This document shows positions 53,236 through 62,345 of a stretch of 64,000 bases of DNA, piece by piece. Every line of letters begins with the position of its first letter. The stretch's first letter is position 1. The notes beneath the pieces were generated by a model, which made no database searches, was not told the DNA's origin, and saw only the letters and a list, made by a program, of their open reading frames with translations. The DNA comes from JAANXG01 sp034520625 (lineage in GTDB: Bacteria; Pseudomonadota; Gammaproteobacteria; Arenicellales; JAANXG01), in contig JAXHNI010000012.1 of NCBI GenBank assembly GCA_034520625.1, positions 1 to 64,000 on the forward strand, in the 5' to 3' direction. The position numbers and the translations under genes were made by a program.

Positions 53236-55635
53236 TCATTGCGTATAGTCGCCCGTGAGCGCTTCCAATGCTTCCCTTGCTGCCTGCTCATCTCGCTCGC
53301 CCAGCTTACTGCCCACCGCTTTTTCCAGATGCTCGCGGGCAGCATCCACTTCTCCGAGCTCTTTCAACGCCATCCCCAGATGGAAATTGATTGTAGGGTG
53401 ATCCGGATACTGCCGCACGATTCGCTCCAGGATTTCGGCGGCTGCGCGGGCCTGCCCGGATTTCAGACGCACCCAGGCAATCGTATCAAGATAGGCTGGA
53501 TTGTTCGTGCCCTCGAGTATGTCGATAAGCTCCAGGGCGCGCTTGAGGTTTTGCTCGTCCTCCGAGACGGTGATCAGCAGCATCGCGAGGTTATTGGCGG
53601 CGTTGGCATTGTCCGGATCGTTTTCCAGAGCAGCTTCGTAGTGGGAGATGGCGTCGTCGATCCGGCCCAGGTTTACATAGACGCCCGCAAGATCTGATTC
53701 CAGGCTTGCACTGTTTCCCGTGGCAGCAAGCCCATCCTGGTAAATTGATGCTGCCTGCTCGATCTTGCCTTGATGAAGCATCAGACCACCAAGGCGCCTG
53801 TACGCTTCGTCCGCCTCCGGCCGGAGATCAATGGTCTTGCGGAATGCCGCAGCCGCATCATCCAGATCTCCCCGGCGCTGCAATATCAGGCCGCGCAACA
53901 GGTTCGCCTCATATTGACCGGGGTCCTCCGCCAGTGCGGTTTCCACCGAAGCGAGCGCCTCATCGAGCTGATCCAGACCCGCGTGGCTCCTGGCGAGTTG
54001 AACATGCACCCTCGCCGGGTCAGGCACCTCTTCCAGAGCCTTCTGAAACTGCTCGATGGCCTCCTGGAACCGGCCGCCACCCCGGTAAGCCATACCCATG
54101 GCATAGTGACCCAGGTAGTGTCCAGGGTGTGCCTGCAGGAGCCGGCCTGCAGTCTGTTCAAGGCTGTCCCAGTCTTGCCCTCCCGCCTGCATGGAAATCA
54201 GCGTGTCCCAGGCCCTGAAACTTCCGGGCTGATTCCTGGTAAAGTTGGTCAGGACGTCTTCGGCCTGGTCGCGATCGTCCTGTCTCAGAAGCAGGCGGGC
54301 CAGAGAGATCGCGGCCCGCGCGTTCCCCGGTTCGGCTTCCAACGCCCTTTCGAGGTTGTCCCGCGCCAGAGCCGGCTCATCCTTCAACAGGTGTGCCTGA
54401 GAGAGCAGCACCAGCGCTTCGGAAGACTCCGGCCGGTCCCGCAGCAGTGTGCGCAGGTCCGCAACCGCCTTGTCCGCGTTCTCCTGCTCCAGCGCCAGCT
54501 TACCGCTTACGAGCAAGGCATCGCCATCGCGCGGATTGTTTTGCAGAACATCGTCGACAAGCCGGCGCGCCTCGGCGTACTCTTGCCGGGTAAACAGCAG
54601 CGCCGCGAGCAGGCTTCGCGCTTTCATGCCGCGGGGACCATCGCGGTCGTCCTCGATGATTCCCCGGTAGACCTCTTCGGCTCTCTGTCGTTCGCCGTTG
54701 GCTGCGTAGAGCCTGCCCAGCGTGTTTCGCAGCTCATAGGCTTCGGGATCGGCGTCTATAAACCGCTTCAGCTCCTCCTCGGCCACGTCCCATCCACGTG
54801 TCCGGGTCAGAAGCTCGACCAGCATGAGCTTGGCCTGGTTGGATTCGGGCCGCCGGCCGACGGCGTCGCGCAGCACCTGCTCGGCTTCCTCGATCCGCCC
54901 CTGGTTGACGTAGAAATCCGCCAGTCGTGCACGGTGGGAGAGATTGTCGGGCTCCAGCGCGACGATCTCCTGGAGCGCGCGTTCGTACTGATCGCTGTCA
55001 CCCGAATCGTCGGCAAGCTCCGCCTGAATCTGCTTCAACAGGACATCCCGCGGATGGGCTTCGAGTCCCTTGCTCAGGATATCCGTGCTCTCTTCGACAC
55101 GGTCGTTTGAAGCGTAGGCCAGCGCCAGGAATACCGTCGCGTCCCGATGCCGCGGCTTCAGATCCAGAACCCGTTCCGCCGTCTTCACAGCCGCTTCGTC
55201 CTCGCCTCGCTGCTTCAGCGCGGCAGCACGAAGCATGAGGCCATCCGGATGGTCTGGCTCCCTGCTGAGAATCGCTTCCGCCGATTCCATGACTTTGTCG
55301 GCGACGCCACCCCGCACGTAAATACGGCCCAGCCGGGCTCGACCCTCGATGTGATCCGGCTCGAGGTCAATCAGACGACTGTAGTAGGTGAATGCCTCCC
55401 TCCAATTGTCCTGCTCCTCGGCGATCCGCCCGAGCCTGTACAGGCTTTCCGCATGCTTCGGGTCGATCTGGAGCACGTTCTTGTACTCCAACTTCGCTTT
55501 GGTGTAGGCCTCGTTTTCATACAGTTCCGTGGCGCTGGCGAGGTGATCCGCCTTCCGCTCCTCGGGCCCTCCGCAGCCAGCGACCGAAATACAAACTACT
55601 AGCAAACCAATGGCATGTAACCTGTGCGTTTTCAT
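53236..55635 (-). CDS. TPR-repeat lipoprotein, PEP-CTERM/EPS system type (PrsT-like)
   Basis: A 799-residue lipoprotein: signal ending SVAGC (lipobox, residues 17-21), then about 18-20 tetratricopeptide repeats across the whole length (for example AESLYRLGRIAEEQDNWREA and ALEEVPDPARVHVQLARSHA). This matches the putative PEP-CTERM-system TPR lipoprotein family (PrsT), thought to scaffold EPS assembly or export. AAAGGAG precedes ATG. Downstream on the same strand is the VpsR-like regulator; upstream is a WecA-like transferase. Confidence 0.75.
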   Translation of the reverse strand: MKTHRLHAIGLLVVCISVAGCGGPEERKADHLASATELYENEAYTKAKLEYKNVLQIDPKHAESLYRLGRIAEEQDNWREAFTYYSRLIDLEPDHIEGRARLGRIYVRGGVADKVMESAEAILSREPDHPDGLMLRAAALKQRGEDEAAVKTAERVLDLKPRHRDATVFLALAYASNDRVEESTDILSKGLEAHPRDVLLKQIQAELADDSGDSDQYERALQEIVALEPDNLSHRARLADFYVNQGRIEEAEQVLRDAVGRRPESNQAKLMLVELLTRTRGWDVAEEELKRFIDADPEAYELRNTLGRLYAANGERQRAEEVYRGIIEDDRDGPRGMKARSLLAALLFTRQEYAEARRLVDDVLQNNPRDGDALLVSGKLALEQENADKAVADLRTLLRDRPESSEALVLLSQAHLLKDEPALARDNLERALEAEPGNARAAISLARLLLRQDDRDQAEDVLTNFTRNQPGSFRAWDTLISMQAGGQDWDSLEQTAGRLLQAHPGHYLGHYAMGMAYRGGGRFQEAIEQFQKALEEVPDPARVHVQLARSHAGLDQLDEALASVETALAEDPGQYEANLLRGLILQRRGDLDDAAAAFRKTIDLRPEADEAYRRLGGLMLHQGKIEQAASIYQDGLAATGNSASLESDLAGVYVNLGRIDDAISHYEAALENDPDNANAANNLAMLLITVSEDEQNLKRALELIDILEGTNNPAYLDTIAWVRLKSGQARAAAEILERIVRQYPDHPTINFHLGMALKELGEVDAAREHLEKAVGSKLGERDEQAAREALEALTGDYTQ

Positions 55636-55706
55636 CCGCTACGCTCCTTTAGGTGCTCGCTGGTGTCGGGCGCCGCGAAGCTTCGATGCCGCTCGACATC
55701 GAAACG

Positions 55707-57368
55707 TCAAGTCAGCCCCCTCAAGCACATTATGCCCAAGGCAGCTGCCGTTGCAATATTCAACACACCGAGCCGGCGCCGCGCCGCAGTGAGAATGAGC
55801 TCGCAGCCGTACAGCAACACCACCGCCTTGACCGCCCCGGCCGCAATCTCATCGGAAAGCCGTTGCTCCTGGCCGATGACAACGAGACCGATGACCGCGC
55901 ACACGACCAGGTAGTCGAAGGGCGTCAATTCGAAGATCGCGCGTTCTCTGGTCCGAAGGTTGACGCCAATGAGCACGGCGATGAGGCCGAAGAAGGCCGT
56001 GATCCATATTCCATGGGCTTCGAGCCACAACGGTCCATGCACCATGTCCATGTAGACGGTGAAAATCACCGCAACATAGACCGCCGCCCTGACCAGGACC
56101 GACGACTTGCCGTTGCCGAAAGCCATCTCCAGCAGGATAACGGCAAACACCACGGCCGCGACCAACCCGATATCATACGGTGGCGCACCGGCGAGGACAT
56201 TGATCAGGATCAGATAGCCAGGAATCAACACCCGCAGCGCCGTGAGGGACCAGTCACCGAGCCGGGGGTCGAGCCTCCCATCGCCAAGACTTCGCAATAG
56301 CCGGTTTTCGCGACGAAAACGGTCCGCTCGCCAGGACGATCTCTCCGCGACCGTCAGAACCGTAAACACCGCACTCACGATTACCAGGTAAACGCCGAGC
56401 ACAAGAACATCGGTCTCGAATCGCAGCAGGACGCCCAGCAGCACCAGAAGCATCTGGATGGAATAAATCACCACAACCGATTCGTGGTGGGCAAGATCGA
56501 GCGCCAGAAGGCGGTGGTGTATGTGGTTCCTGCTGGCCCGAAACCAGTTCATGCCGTGGGTGATACGCAGATAGAGCACACCGAGTATGTCGCATATCGG
56601 CAGCCCCAGGAGCAGCGCCGGAAGAGCCGCGCTTAGAGCGGGGTTGACGTTCTGCGTCAGCAGCACCGCCAGAAACCCCAGGGTCAGCCCCAGCACCTGG
56701 CTGCCAGCGTCACCCATGAAAATACGCGCGGGGTGCGTGTTGAAACGCAGAAAACCCAGAATCCCGCCGATCATGGCGGCGGCGATGATCACGACATCGA
56801 TAGCACCGGCAACATGAGCCAGGTACCCGATCGCGACCAGCGACAGCAGGGACTCACCGCCGGCCAGGCCGTCCAGGCCATCCGAATGATTGATGGCATT
56901 AATCATGCCGACAATCGCGAAAATAGTGAACGGGATGCCGAACTCCGGCGGCACGGTTTCCCACCCGAACGGCAGGCGGGTGATGTACACGTCGCCGTGC
57001 AATACGAGTATGGACACGGCGGCGAACTGGCCGGCGAACTTCGTGTAGTGGCCGATCTCGCGGATGTCATCCCAGACACCCAGTGTGAACAATACGGCCA
57101 CACCGAGCAGGTAGGACTGCATGAGCCTGTCCAGCGGCACCAAGAACAGCATCGCCACGAGGCCCCCGATCACGATCGCCACGCCGCCCACCCGGGGAAT
57201 GGGAGTCGCATGAACTTTCCGGGAGTCCGGCACGTCGAGCAACCCGAAGCGGGGCGCGGCGCGGACCAGGAGCGGAATCAGCGCCATGGAAATAGTCAGG
57301 CCGACACAAACGGCGAACAGGTAGGCGGTTCCAACCATCACGGAACCCGGACCGGCGACTGTAGACAT
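55707..57368 (-). CDS. WecA-like undecaprenyl-phosphate sugar-1-phosphate transferase
   Basis: A 553-residue polytopic protein of the MraY/WecA family, which begins polysaccharide synthesis by moving a sugar-1-phosphate onto undecaprenyl phosphate. Typical sites: DVPDSRKVHATPIPRVGG near residue 45, GVWDDIREIG (Asp-rich region), HSDGLDGLAGG and RFNTHPARIFMGDAGSQ (catalytic Asp region), and HGMNWFRASRNHIHHRLLALDL (His-rich loop). The C-terminal 200 residues add further membrane helices beyond the core enzyme. First step of EPS assembly beside the exosortase. Confidence 0.75.
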   Translation of the reverse strand: MSTVAGPGSVMVGTAYLFAVCVGLTISMALIPLLVRAAPRFGLLDVPDSRKVHATPIPRVGGVAIVIGGLVAMLFLVPLDRLMQSYLLGVAVLFTLGVWDDIREIGHYTKFAGQFAAVSILVLHGDVYITRLPFGWETVPPEFGIPFTIFAIVGMINAINHSDGLDGLAGGESLLSLVAIGYLAHVAGAIDVVIIAAAMIGGILGFLRFNTHPARIFMGDAGSQVLGLTLGFLAVLLTQNVNPALSAALPALLLGLPICDILGVLYLRITHGMNWFRASRNHIHHRLLALDLAHHESVVVIYSIQMLLVLLGVLLRFETDVLVLGVYLVIVSAVFTVLTVAERSSWRADRFRRENRLLRSLGDGRLDPRLGDWSLTALRVLIPGYLILINVLAGAPPYDIGLVAAVVFAVILLEMAFGNGKSSVLVRAAVYVAVIFTVYMDMVHGPLWLEAHGIWITAFFGLIAVLIGVNLRTRERAIFELTPFDYLVVCAVIGLVVIGQEQRLSDEIAAGAVKAVVLLYGCELILTAARRRLGVLNIATAAALGIMCLRGLT

Positions 57369-57786
57369 CCTGGCCGGGCCACCGGTCCGGCACAGGCTCC
57401 TGGTCCTTCGAATGCGTTTCCGACGCTTCTCATCCGCTCACTGCTCCGATTGAGAACCATGATCCTCCCCAGTCCTTGTATACGGGGAATTTTCGTTGAA
57501 ACCGGGAGCATCCTCCGAACCGTCTTTCCAATATGGCAAGGAGGACGGATACCGGGCTGCCGCGCTGCACAATCTCCGCCGTTGTTTGGGACAGGTGCGC
57601 AGTCAGCCGAACCGGGGCTTCTGTCGTTTTCCGCTCTGGGTTGCCCCGCAGTGGTAACCCCCATATCCCACTCTATCGGTGTTTTGAAAACCATTCAACA
57701 GCCTGTAGAACGGACTTGGCGATCATGGCGACGCACGACAGGCGATGCCGCGGGCCGGATGTCTTTATGGCGAGTCCGGTAAAAGA

Positions 57787-57792
57787 TATAAT
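57787..57792 (+). promoter_or_regulatory. TATAAT -10 element before the exosortase gene
   Basis: A perfect TATAAT lies 43 bases upstream of the exosortase start codon GTG 57835. Its -35 partner (gtcttt region near 57764) is weak. It would give a leader of about 35 bases. The region 57369-57786 between divergent wecA-like and exosortase genes holds no other feature I can support. Confidence 0.4.
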
Positions 57793-57834
57793 TCGTACCT
57801 CTACCGGCTCCAGCATCAGGGAAAGGTTTGCGTC

Positions 57835-59424
57835 GTGACAACGATCCGCTTGCGTCAATACCCGGCCGATGGAAGCGGAACCGCGCTCACCATCGCGGCC
57901 TTCGTTGCTTTTACGCTGGTCTCGGGATTCCTCTTCTGGGACGGGCTGACCGATATGGTGAGCCAGTGGTCGCGCGCGGAATACAGCTATGCCTATGTAG
58001 TGCCGGTTATCTCGGCGTATCTACTGCTCCGGCGTCTGCCCGAGATTCTGGAAGTCAGGGCCGGCGGCCACTTCCTCGGACCAGTCCTCGCGGTGGGCGC
58101 CGTGATGATCGGCGTGCTGAGCAGCCTCAGCAACGTACCCATCCTGGCGCAATACGGCTTTCTGGTCGCGCTCGTCGCGCTGCTCGTCTCGCACCTGGGG
58201 ATCAGACCCACCCTGGCCATGTGGGCGCCGCTGATCCACCTGTCGTTCATGATCCCCCTGCCCGGCCTGATCTATATCAAGCTGACGGCCGGGATGCAGC
58301 TATTGTCATCGGAGCTGGGGGTCGCGTTGATACGGGCGCTGGCGATACCGGTTTATCTGGACGGGAATATCATCGATCTCGGCATCTACAAGCTGCAGGT
58401 GGCCGAGGCCTGCAGCGGCCTGCGCTACATGTTTCCGCTTCTCAGCTTCGGATTCCTTTTCGCCGCCATATTCCAGGGGCCCAACTGGCAGCGGTTCCTG
58501 CTGTTCGTGTCCACGGTACCAATCACCATCGCCATGAACAGCCTGCGGGTGGGGGTCATCGGCATCCTGGTCAACTACTACGGTATCGAGCAGGCGGAGG
58601 GCTTCATCCACCTGTTCGAGGGCTGGGTGATCTTCCTCGGCTGCGTCGCGCTGCTGTTCCTCGAGAGCTGGGCCCTGGTGAAGCTGAACCGGACCGGCCA
58701 GTCGCTGCCGGAGGCGCTGGACCTCAAGCTGCCGCACTTCGAGCTCATGGGCAGGTTCATGGCACCGCGGGGCGGGCTCGGGAGCACGACCACGACTCTC
58801 GCCATTCTTTTGATCGGCTCCATCGTCGTACTGTTCAACCCGATACAGAACGCCCAGGCAGTGCCTTCGCGCAGCGCCTTCGCTGCGTTTCCGATGAACA
58901 TCGAGGGATGGCGCGGCCAGCCGGAACCGATCGAGAGCCGGGTGGTACAGGCGCTGGGAGCGGATGACCACCTGGTTGCCACCTACCGGCACCCCGACGT
59001 CGGTGCGCCGGTGAACCTGTACACTGCGTTCTTCGAGCAGCAGTCGGACGGCGACGCGTCGCACTCACCCGAGGTCTGTCTGCCCGGCGGGGGCTACGAA
59101 ATCCGACAGATCGAGGCCACGAACGTCGATCTCCCCGGCGCCGGGGGCGGCGCGTTAACGCTCAACCGCGCCATCATCCAGAAGGGCTTGTCCGAAGTGC
59201 TGGTGTACTTCTGGTTCCGCGAGCGCGGCAGGGAGCTTACCGGAGAGTTCGTCGTCAAGTGGTACATCCTCTGGGACGGATTGACCCGCAACCGGACGGA
59301 CGGCGGCCTGGTCCGCCTCATGACGCCCATCCAGTCCGAAGGGGGCGCGCCCGCCGCGGACCGGAGACTCCAGCAGTTCCTGGGGCACATCTACCCGATG
59401 CTGCCGGACTATATCCCGGACTGA
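57835..59424 (+). CDS. xrtD: Exosortase D-type with fused EpsI domain (VPLPA-CTERM system)
   Basis: A 529-residue exosortase that would cleave and sort C-terminal VPLPA-type signals. The exosortase core has eight membrane segments. Catalytic residues are visible: Cys193 in EACSGLRYM, Arg238 in NSLRVGV, His259 in FIHLFEGW. Residues about 320-529 form an EpsI domain (HSPEVCLPGGGYEI, FWFRERGRELTGEF). This fusion is characteristic of XrtD, the VPLPA-CTERM-type exosortase. I take GTG 57835 with GGGAAAGG upstream; the frame is open to 57745 but those residues are unlike the family. The neighbouring VPLPA-type protein is its likely substrate. Confidence 0.8.
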   Translation: MTTIRLRQYPADGSGTALTIAAFVAFTLVSGFLFWDGLTDMVSQWSRAEYSYAYVVPVISAYLLLRRLPEILEVRAGGHFLGPVLAVGAVMIGVLSSLSNVPILAQYGFLVALVALLVSHLGIRPTLAMWAPLIHLSFMIPLPGLIYIKLTAGMQLLSSELGVALIRALAIPVYLDGNIIDLGIYKLQVAEACSGLRYMFPLLSFGFLFAAIFQGPNWQRFLLFVSTVPITIAMNSLRVGVIGILVNYYGIEQAEGFIHLFEGWVIFLGCVALLFLESWALVKLNRTGQSLPEALDLKLPHFELMGRFMAPRGGLGSTTTTLAILLIGSIVVLFNPIQNAQAVPSRSAFAAFPMNIEGWRGQPEPIESRVVQALGADDHLVATYRHPDVGAPVNLYTAFFEQQSDGDASHSPEVCLPGGGYEIRQIEATNVDLPGAGGGALTLNRAIIQKGLSEVLVYFWFRERGRELTGEFVVKWYILWDGLTRNRTDGGLVRLMTPIQSEGGAPAADRRLQQFLGHIYPMLPDYIPD

Positions 59425-59560
59425 TCCGGCTGGCCCGTGCAGAGCGGCCGCCGGTGCGGGGATCGGCGCACTCACCTCGCTATTAGCGCCGGGAAGCAGG
59501 GAGAGGGGCGACGGGCCTGGTTTCGGCCCACAGGATCGCAGCAGAGCCGGAAGGATGAAC

Positions 59561-59617
59561 AAAAAGCGGGGACGGCCGCGTCTCACTCCATCCGGGAGGA
59601 GAGTCGGCCGTCCCCGC
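59561..59617 (-). terminator. Intrinsic terminator after the VPLPA-CTERM-type gene
   Basis: On the minus strand a 13-bp perfect stem (gcggggacggccg / cggccgtccccgc at 59566-59578 and 59605-59617) with a 26-nt loop is followed by CTTTTTG. It would end transcription of the minus-strand gene at 59629. It also lies 135 bases past the plus-strand exosortase stop, so it may act in both directions. Confidence 0.65.
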
Positions 59618-59628
59618 CACGGGACGCT

Positions 59629-60405
59629 TTACGGTTTCAAGGCGATCAGGCCATCCGTTTCTTTCTGCGCCGCCCGACCATGACCAGTGCGCCAAGAGCG
59701 GTAGCCAAGCAACGGCAGCGCCGCCGGAATCGGCACGACCCTGATACCTGCCAACGCGAAGTCCGAATTGGTAGGACCGTCGACGCTGCCGGCGCTGTCA
59801 GCAAAGAAATCGATGGTCGTCACGCCAACGAAGGCGTTGGAACCGATATCGGTAACCGGGCCATCGTTGTCGGTATCGCCAGTGAAAAAGCCCGCCGTGG
59901 TGCCAGGATTCTTGGTACCAGTGTAACCGGCACCGTCGCTCGTATTGATGTAAACCTGAGCGACTTCAGCATCGGCGCCGTCGTCCGGTGCCCCGAAAAG
60001 GTCGAGGAATATCAACGAGTGCAGCGGGACCGCTTTCGAGAAGGTAACGCGAAGCCGTTCCCCATCGGTGAATCCGCCGTCATGGTATGTCACCTCGTCG
60101 TCTTGGACCCCGATACCGTCCTTGGTACAGGCAAGGAACCCGCACTCAGGATAAGCACCAGGGCCACCGGGGCCATCGAAATTGCTTTCCGTATAGTCAG
60201 CAGTCTGACCGCCCGAGCTGTCCCAGGCTTCCAGAGTTACCTCCAAACCGCCAAACGATCGTGTTGTCGACAAGCCGCCGACATCGTTCGGGGGCGTCCA
60301 TAGGCCGTCCGTAAAGTCAATCAACAGCGCCGCCTGCGCCGGCATCGCCAAGCCCACGAAGACGCTGGCGGCACCCAAGGATGCCAAAAGTTTTTTGATA
60401 CGCAT
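59629..60405 (-). CDS. VPLPA-CTERM-type exported protein with frameshifted sorting signal
   Basis: A 258-residue protein with a signal peptide (residues 1-25, ending PAQA-A), beta-rich mature part with Asp/Gly-rich loops (FTGDTDNDGPVTDIG), and at 224-234 VPIPAALPLLG, the XrtD-recognised VPLPA motif. In the current frame the next residues are YRSWRTGHG..., not a membrane helix. One base (near 59703) out of frame, the sequence continues TALGALVMVGRRRKKRMA and a stop (59646), exactly the expected helix and Arg-rich tail. So a single extra base destroys the signal, or the read is in error. A sigma-54 promoter-like sequence and GAGGAG site precede ATG 60405. Confidence 0.75.
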   Translation of the reverse strand: MRIKKLLASLGAASVFVGLAMPAQAALLIDFTDGLWTPPNDVGGLSTTRSFGGLEVTLEAWDSSGGQTADYTESNFDGPGGPGAYPECGFLACTKDGIGVQDDEVTYHDGGFTDGERLRVTFSKAVPLHSLIFLDLFGAPDDGADAEVAQVYINTSDGAGYTGTKNPGTTAGFFTGDTDNDGPVTDIGSNAFVGVTTIDFFADSAGSVDGPTNSDFALAGIRVVPIPAALPLLGYRSWRTGHGRAAQKETDGLIALKP

Positions 60406-60479
60406 GCAAAGTCCTCCTCTTGATCAAGTTCCTGCTCCGTGGGGCCACGATTGGCTACACGGTACGCATCGTCATAGAA

Positions 60480-60494
60480 GCAAGAAGCATGCCA
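60480..60494 (-). promoter_or_regulatory. Candidate sigma-54 promoter for the VPLPA-type gene
   Basis: On the minus strand TGGCATGCTTCTTGC fits the sigma-54 -24/-12 consensus TGGCAC-N5-TTGC with one mismatch and correct spacing (GG and GC ten apart). It is about 75 bases upstream of ATG 60405. The VpsR-like activator with an intact GAFTGA loop in the same locus would be a natural partner. Confidence 0.55.
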
Positions 60495-60985
60495 TCTAAC
60501 CAACATGCTGTTTTTTATAAGTTTTTTTGTGAGTCCGTCACTGGCGTAAGCGCGGCCCTGTAAACCATGCGTTACGCTGTCCGGGCTCTGGGCGGCCGCC
60601 CATGGGCGCAGTTGTTGAGAGTTCACTTTAAGGCTGCGCTTTAATCGCTTGTACATGAACTGACTTGCTCTTGGGCCGAACCACAGACCACAGCCTCGGA
60701 CCATTGATCAGAGAATGTAAACTTTCTGTACACTTGTAACGCGCCTCAATACCGGGACGTTCGCGTAGAACTGTACCCGGGTGGGCCCTAGGAGGCGTTT
60801 CTCTCGAATGCCACAGATCAGCAGCGATGAGCCCCCGTCATCCGGGGCTGCCGGATGGGTTGGTCGAGAAACAGCGGAGGCGGGTGGTAGCCCGCGGAGG
60901 CTCGGTCAGGCCTGCCCCCGACCGGAGTCACGCAGGTCTACCAGCGTTCGGGCTGTTTCACTGCGGTTCAATGATTGGTCGCGCA

Positions 60986-61807
60986 CTAGCCTGGATCCCG
61001 TGAAGTGCCTCCCTTCCGAGCGCGCGGGGCCTGTTTACCGCGTGTCCAAATCGAGTGTCCGAAAAGTAATAGCGCAAAGGGCAGGTCATCGACAAGATAC
61101 CGCTTTGCGAGGCGGCGGGGTTCCTGGGCAAGGCGGTGGAGCCATTCCAAACCTGAAATCTGCATCCAGCGAGGAGCACGTTTTACGCGGCCGCAGACAA
61201 AGCTGAATGAGATCCCGACGCCTAGCCACCAGGCGGTCGGAAGGTGATGCCGAAGCCGGGCAATCAATTGCTCCTGCTTAGGCGACCCGAGTGCTACGTA
61301 GATGATATCGGGATCGGCCTGTTCGAGTCGTTGGGCCATTGCCGCTATGTATTCGATGTCGTGTTCGAACCCGAACGGCGGGCACTCGCTACCGGCAACG
61401 CGAAGCCCGGGATATTGCGTACAAAGAATCGAAGCGCTTTCTTCAGCCGTTCCTGGAACACCGCCAATCAAATAGATCGACCTTCCGGCGCTGGCGGCCG
61501 CTTGGCTGAGCGACCAAATAAGATTGGAGCCAGCGACCTGGCCGGGTAACGCAAAACCTTTAACTCGGGCCGCCCACAACAGCGGACGGCCATCCGCCAC
61601 AATGAGATCAGCCGCTTGGCAGAGTTGCCGGTACGATGGGTCGCGGTGATAGCGACGGAGATGGTCCAGATTAGCGGTAATCGCCCATCCACCAGTCCCG
61701 CTTATCGAACAGCGAATCACATGTTCGATGAACTCATGCTCGTCCAGAGAATCAACGAGCACTCCCATAAAGTCGATCCGGGATCGCGCATTGCCGGCTG
61801 TGATCAC
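60986..61807 (-). CDS. WecG/TagA/CpsF family glycosyltransferase
   Basis: A 273-residue GT26 enzyme that adds a sugar (typically ManNAcA or a similar residue) to undecaprenyl-linked sugar. ITANLDHLRRYHRDPSYRQL, LIVADGRPLLWAAR and YLIGGVPGTAEE, then VALGSPKQEQLIA and WWLGVGISFSFVCGRVKRAP are diagnostic of the family. The start is GTG 61807. No membrane helix; it would work at the inner face of the membrane, following the WecA-like transferase in EPS repeat-unit assembly. Confidence 0.8.
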   Translation of the reverse strand: MITAGNARSRIDFMGVLVDSLDEHEFIEHVIRCSISGTGGWAITANLDHLRRYHRDPSYRQLCQAADLIVADGRPLLWAARVKGFALPGQVAGSNLIWSLSQAAASAGRSIYLIGGVPGTAEESASILCTQYPGLRVAGSECPPFGFEHDIEYIAAMAQRLEQADPDIIYVALGSPKQEQLIARLRHHLPTAWWLGVGISFSFVCGRVKRAPRWMQISGLEWLHRLAQEPRRLAKRYLVDDLPFALLLFGHSIWTRGKQAPRARKGGTSRDPG

Positions 61808-61889
61808 AGGAATATACTCTTCCAGGCGAAACTTTACCGCTAGTGCGTAGATGATCTAGAGCGTTACTGATAGCTCCATTGCGAGTCCG

Positions 61890-62119
61890 TCAATTCGGCA
61901 GCGCGCTCCGCGGTCCGAGGTTGTGTTTCCTCAAGAGGCGATACAGCGTAAAGTGCTGCTAAAGAACGCGCAGCAGCTTGGCCTGCACGTCGTGAGAAAG
62001 AGGTCGCAGGCCTCGTACAGCGCCATGCCCAGATGGTAGTGAAAAACCGGTTCGTCCGGATACCGTTCCACGACGCGTGTTAGAACGTCAGCCGCAGCTT
62101 CGGGCTCGCCAGTTTTCAA
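61890..62119 (-). pseudogene. Remnants of a second TPR-lipoprotein/VpsR-like pair
   Basis: On the minus strand the sequence first reads KTGEPEAAADVLTRVVERYP and FHYHLGMALYE, matching the last TPR of the 799-residue lipoprotein. In another frame comes LSHDVQAKLLRVL, matching the AAA+ Walker B region of the VpsR-like protein, and then TLYRLLRKHNLGPRSALPN with stop at 61890, matching its Fis-type HTH end. The order is the same as at 51.5-55.6 kb. I infer a decayed and internally deleted duplication. Confidence 0.5.
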
Positions 62120-62138
62120 TTTTACCCAGCTAACCCGA

Positions 62139-62345
62139 ATATTTCACCAACGAAAAAAGCGAAGCCCCGTAATCCAATATAATTCAGGTAGTTAGCAAGA
62201 ACTATCGGGAGGCTTCGCCGGTGACAAACTGTACCCAAGTTACGATGGAATTTCCACGGTGTCAGCGCCGTGTGGTGGAGGCCAGTTTTCAAGGGGGCGC
62301 GATCACCTCAGATGGCGGGGCGTTGCTGTTGCGTCAGGCGGTTCC
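62139..62345 (+). mobile_element. IS1380-family fragment (5' end only)
   Basis: GTG 62221 opens MTNCTQVTMEFPRCQRRVVE, then ASFQGGAITSDGGALLLRQAV, the typical start of IS1380 transposases (GG.ITSDGG..LLR). The sequence before it, gcgaagccccgtaatcc and gggaggcttcgcc, could be the left terminal region. Similarity ends around 62345; catalytic core and right end are absent. Confidence 0.6.

Noticed and set aside
60781..61206. 141-residue plus-strand frame
   Set aside because: It overlaps the WecG-like gene in antisense and starts in low-complexity sequence; no motif supports it.
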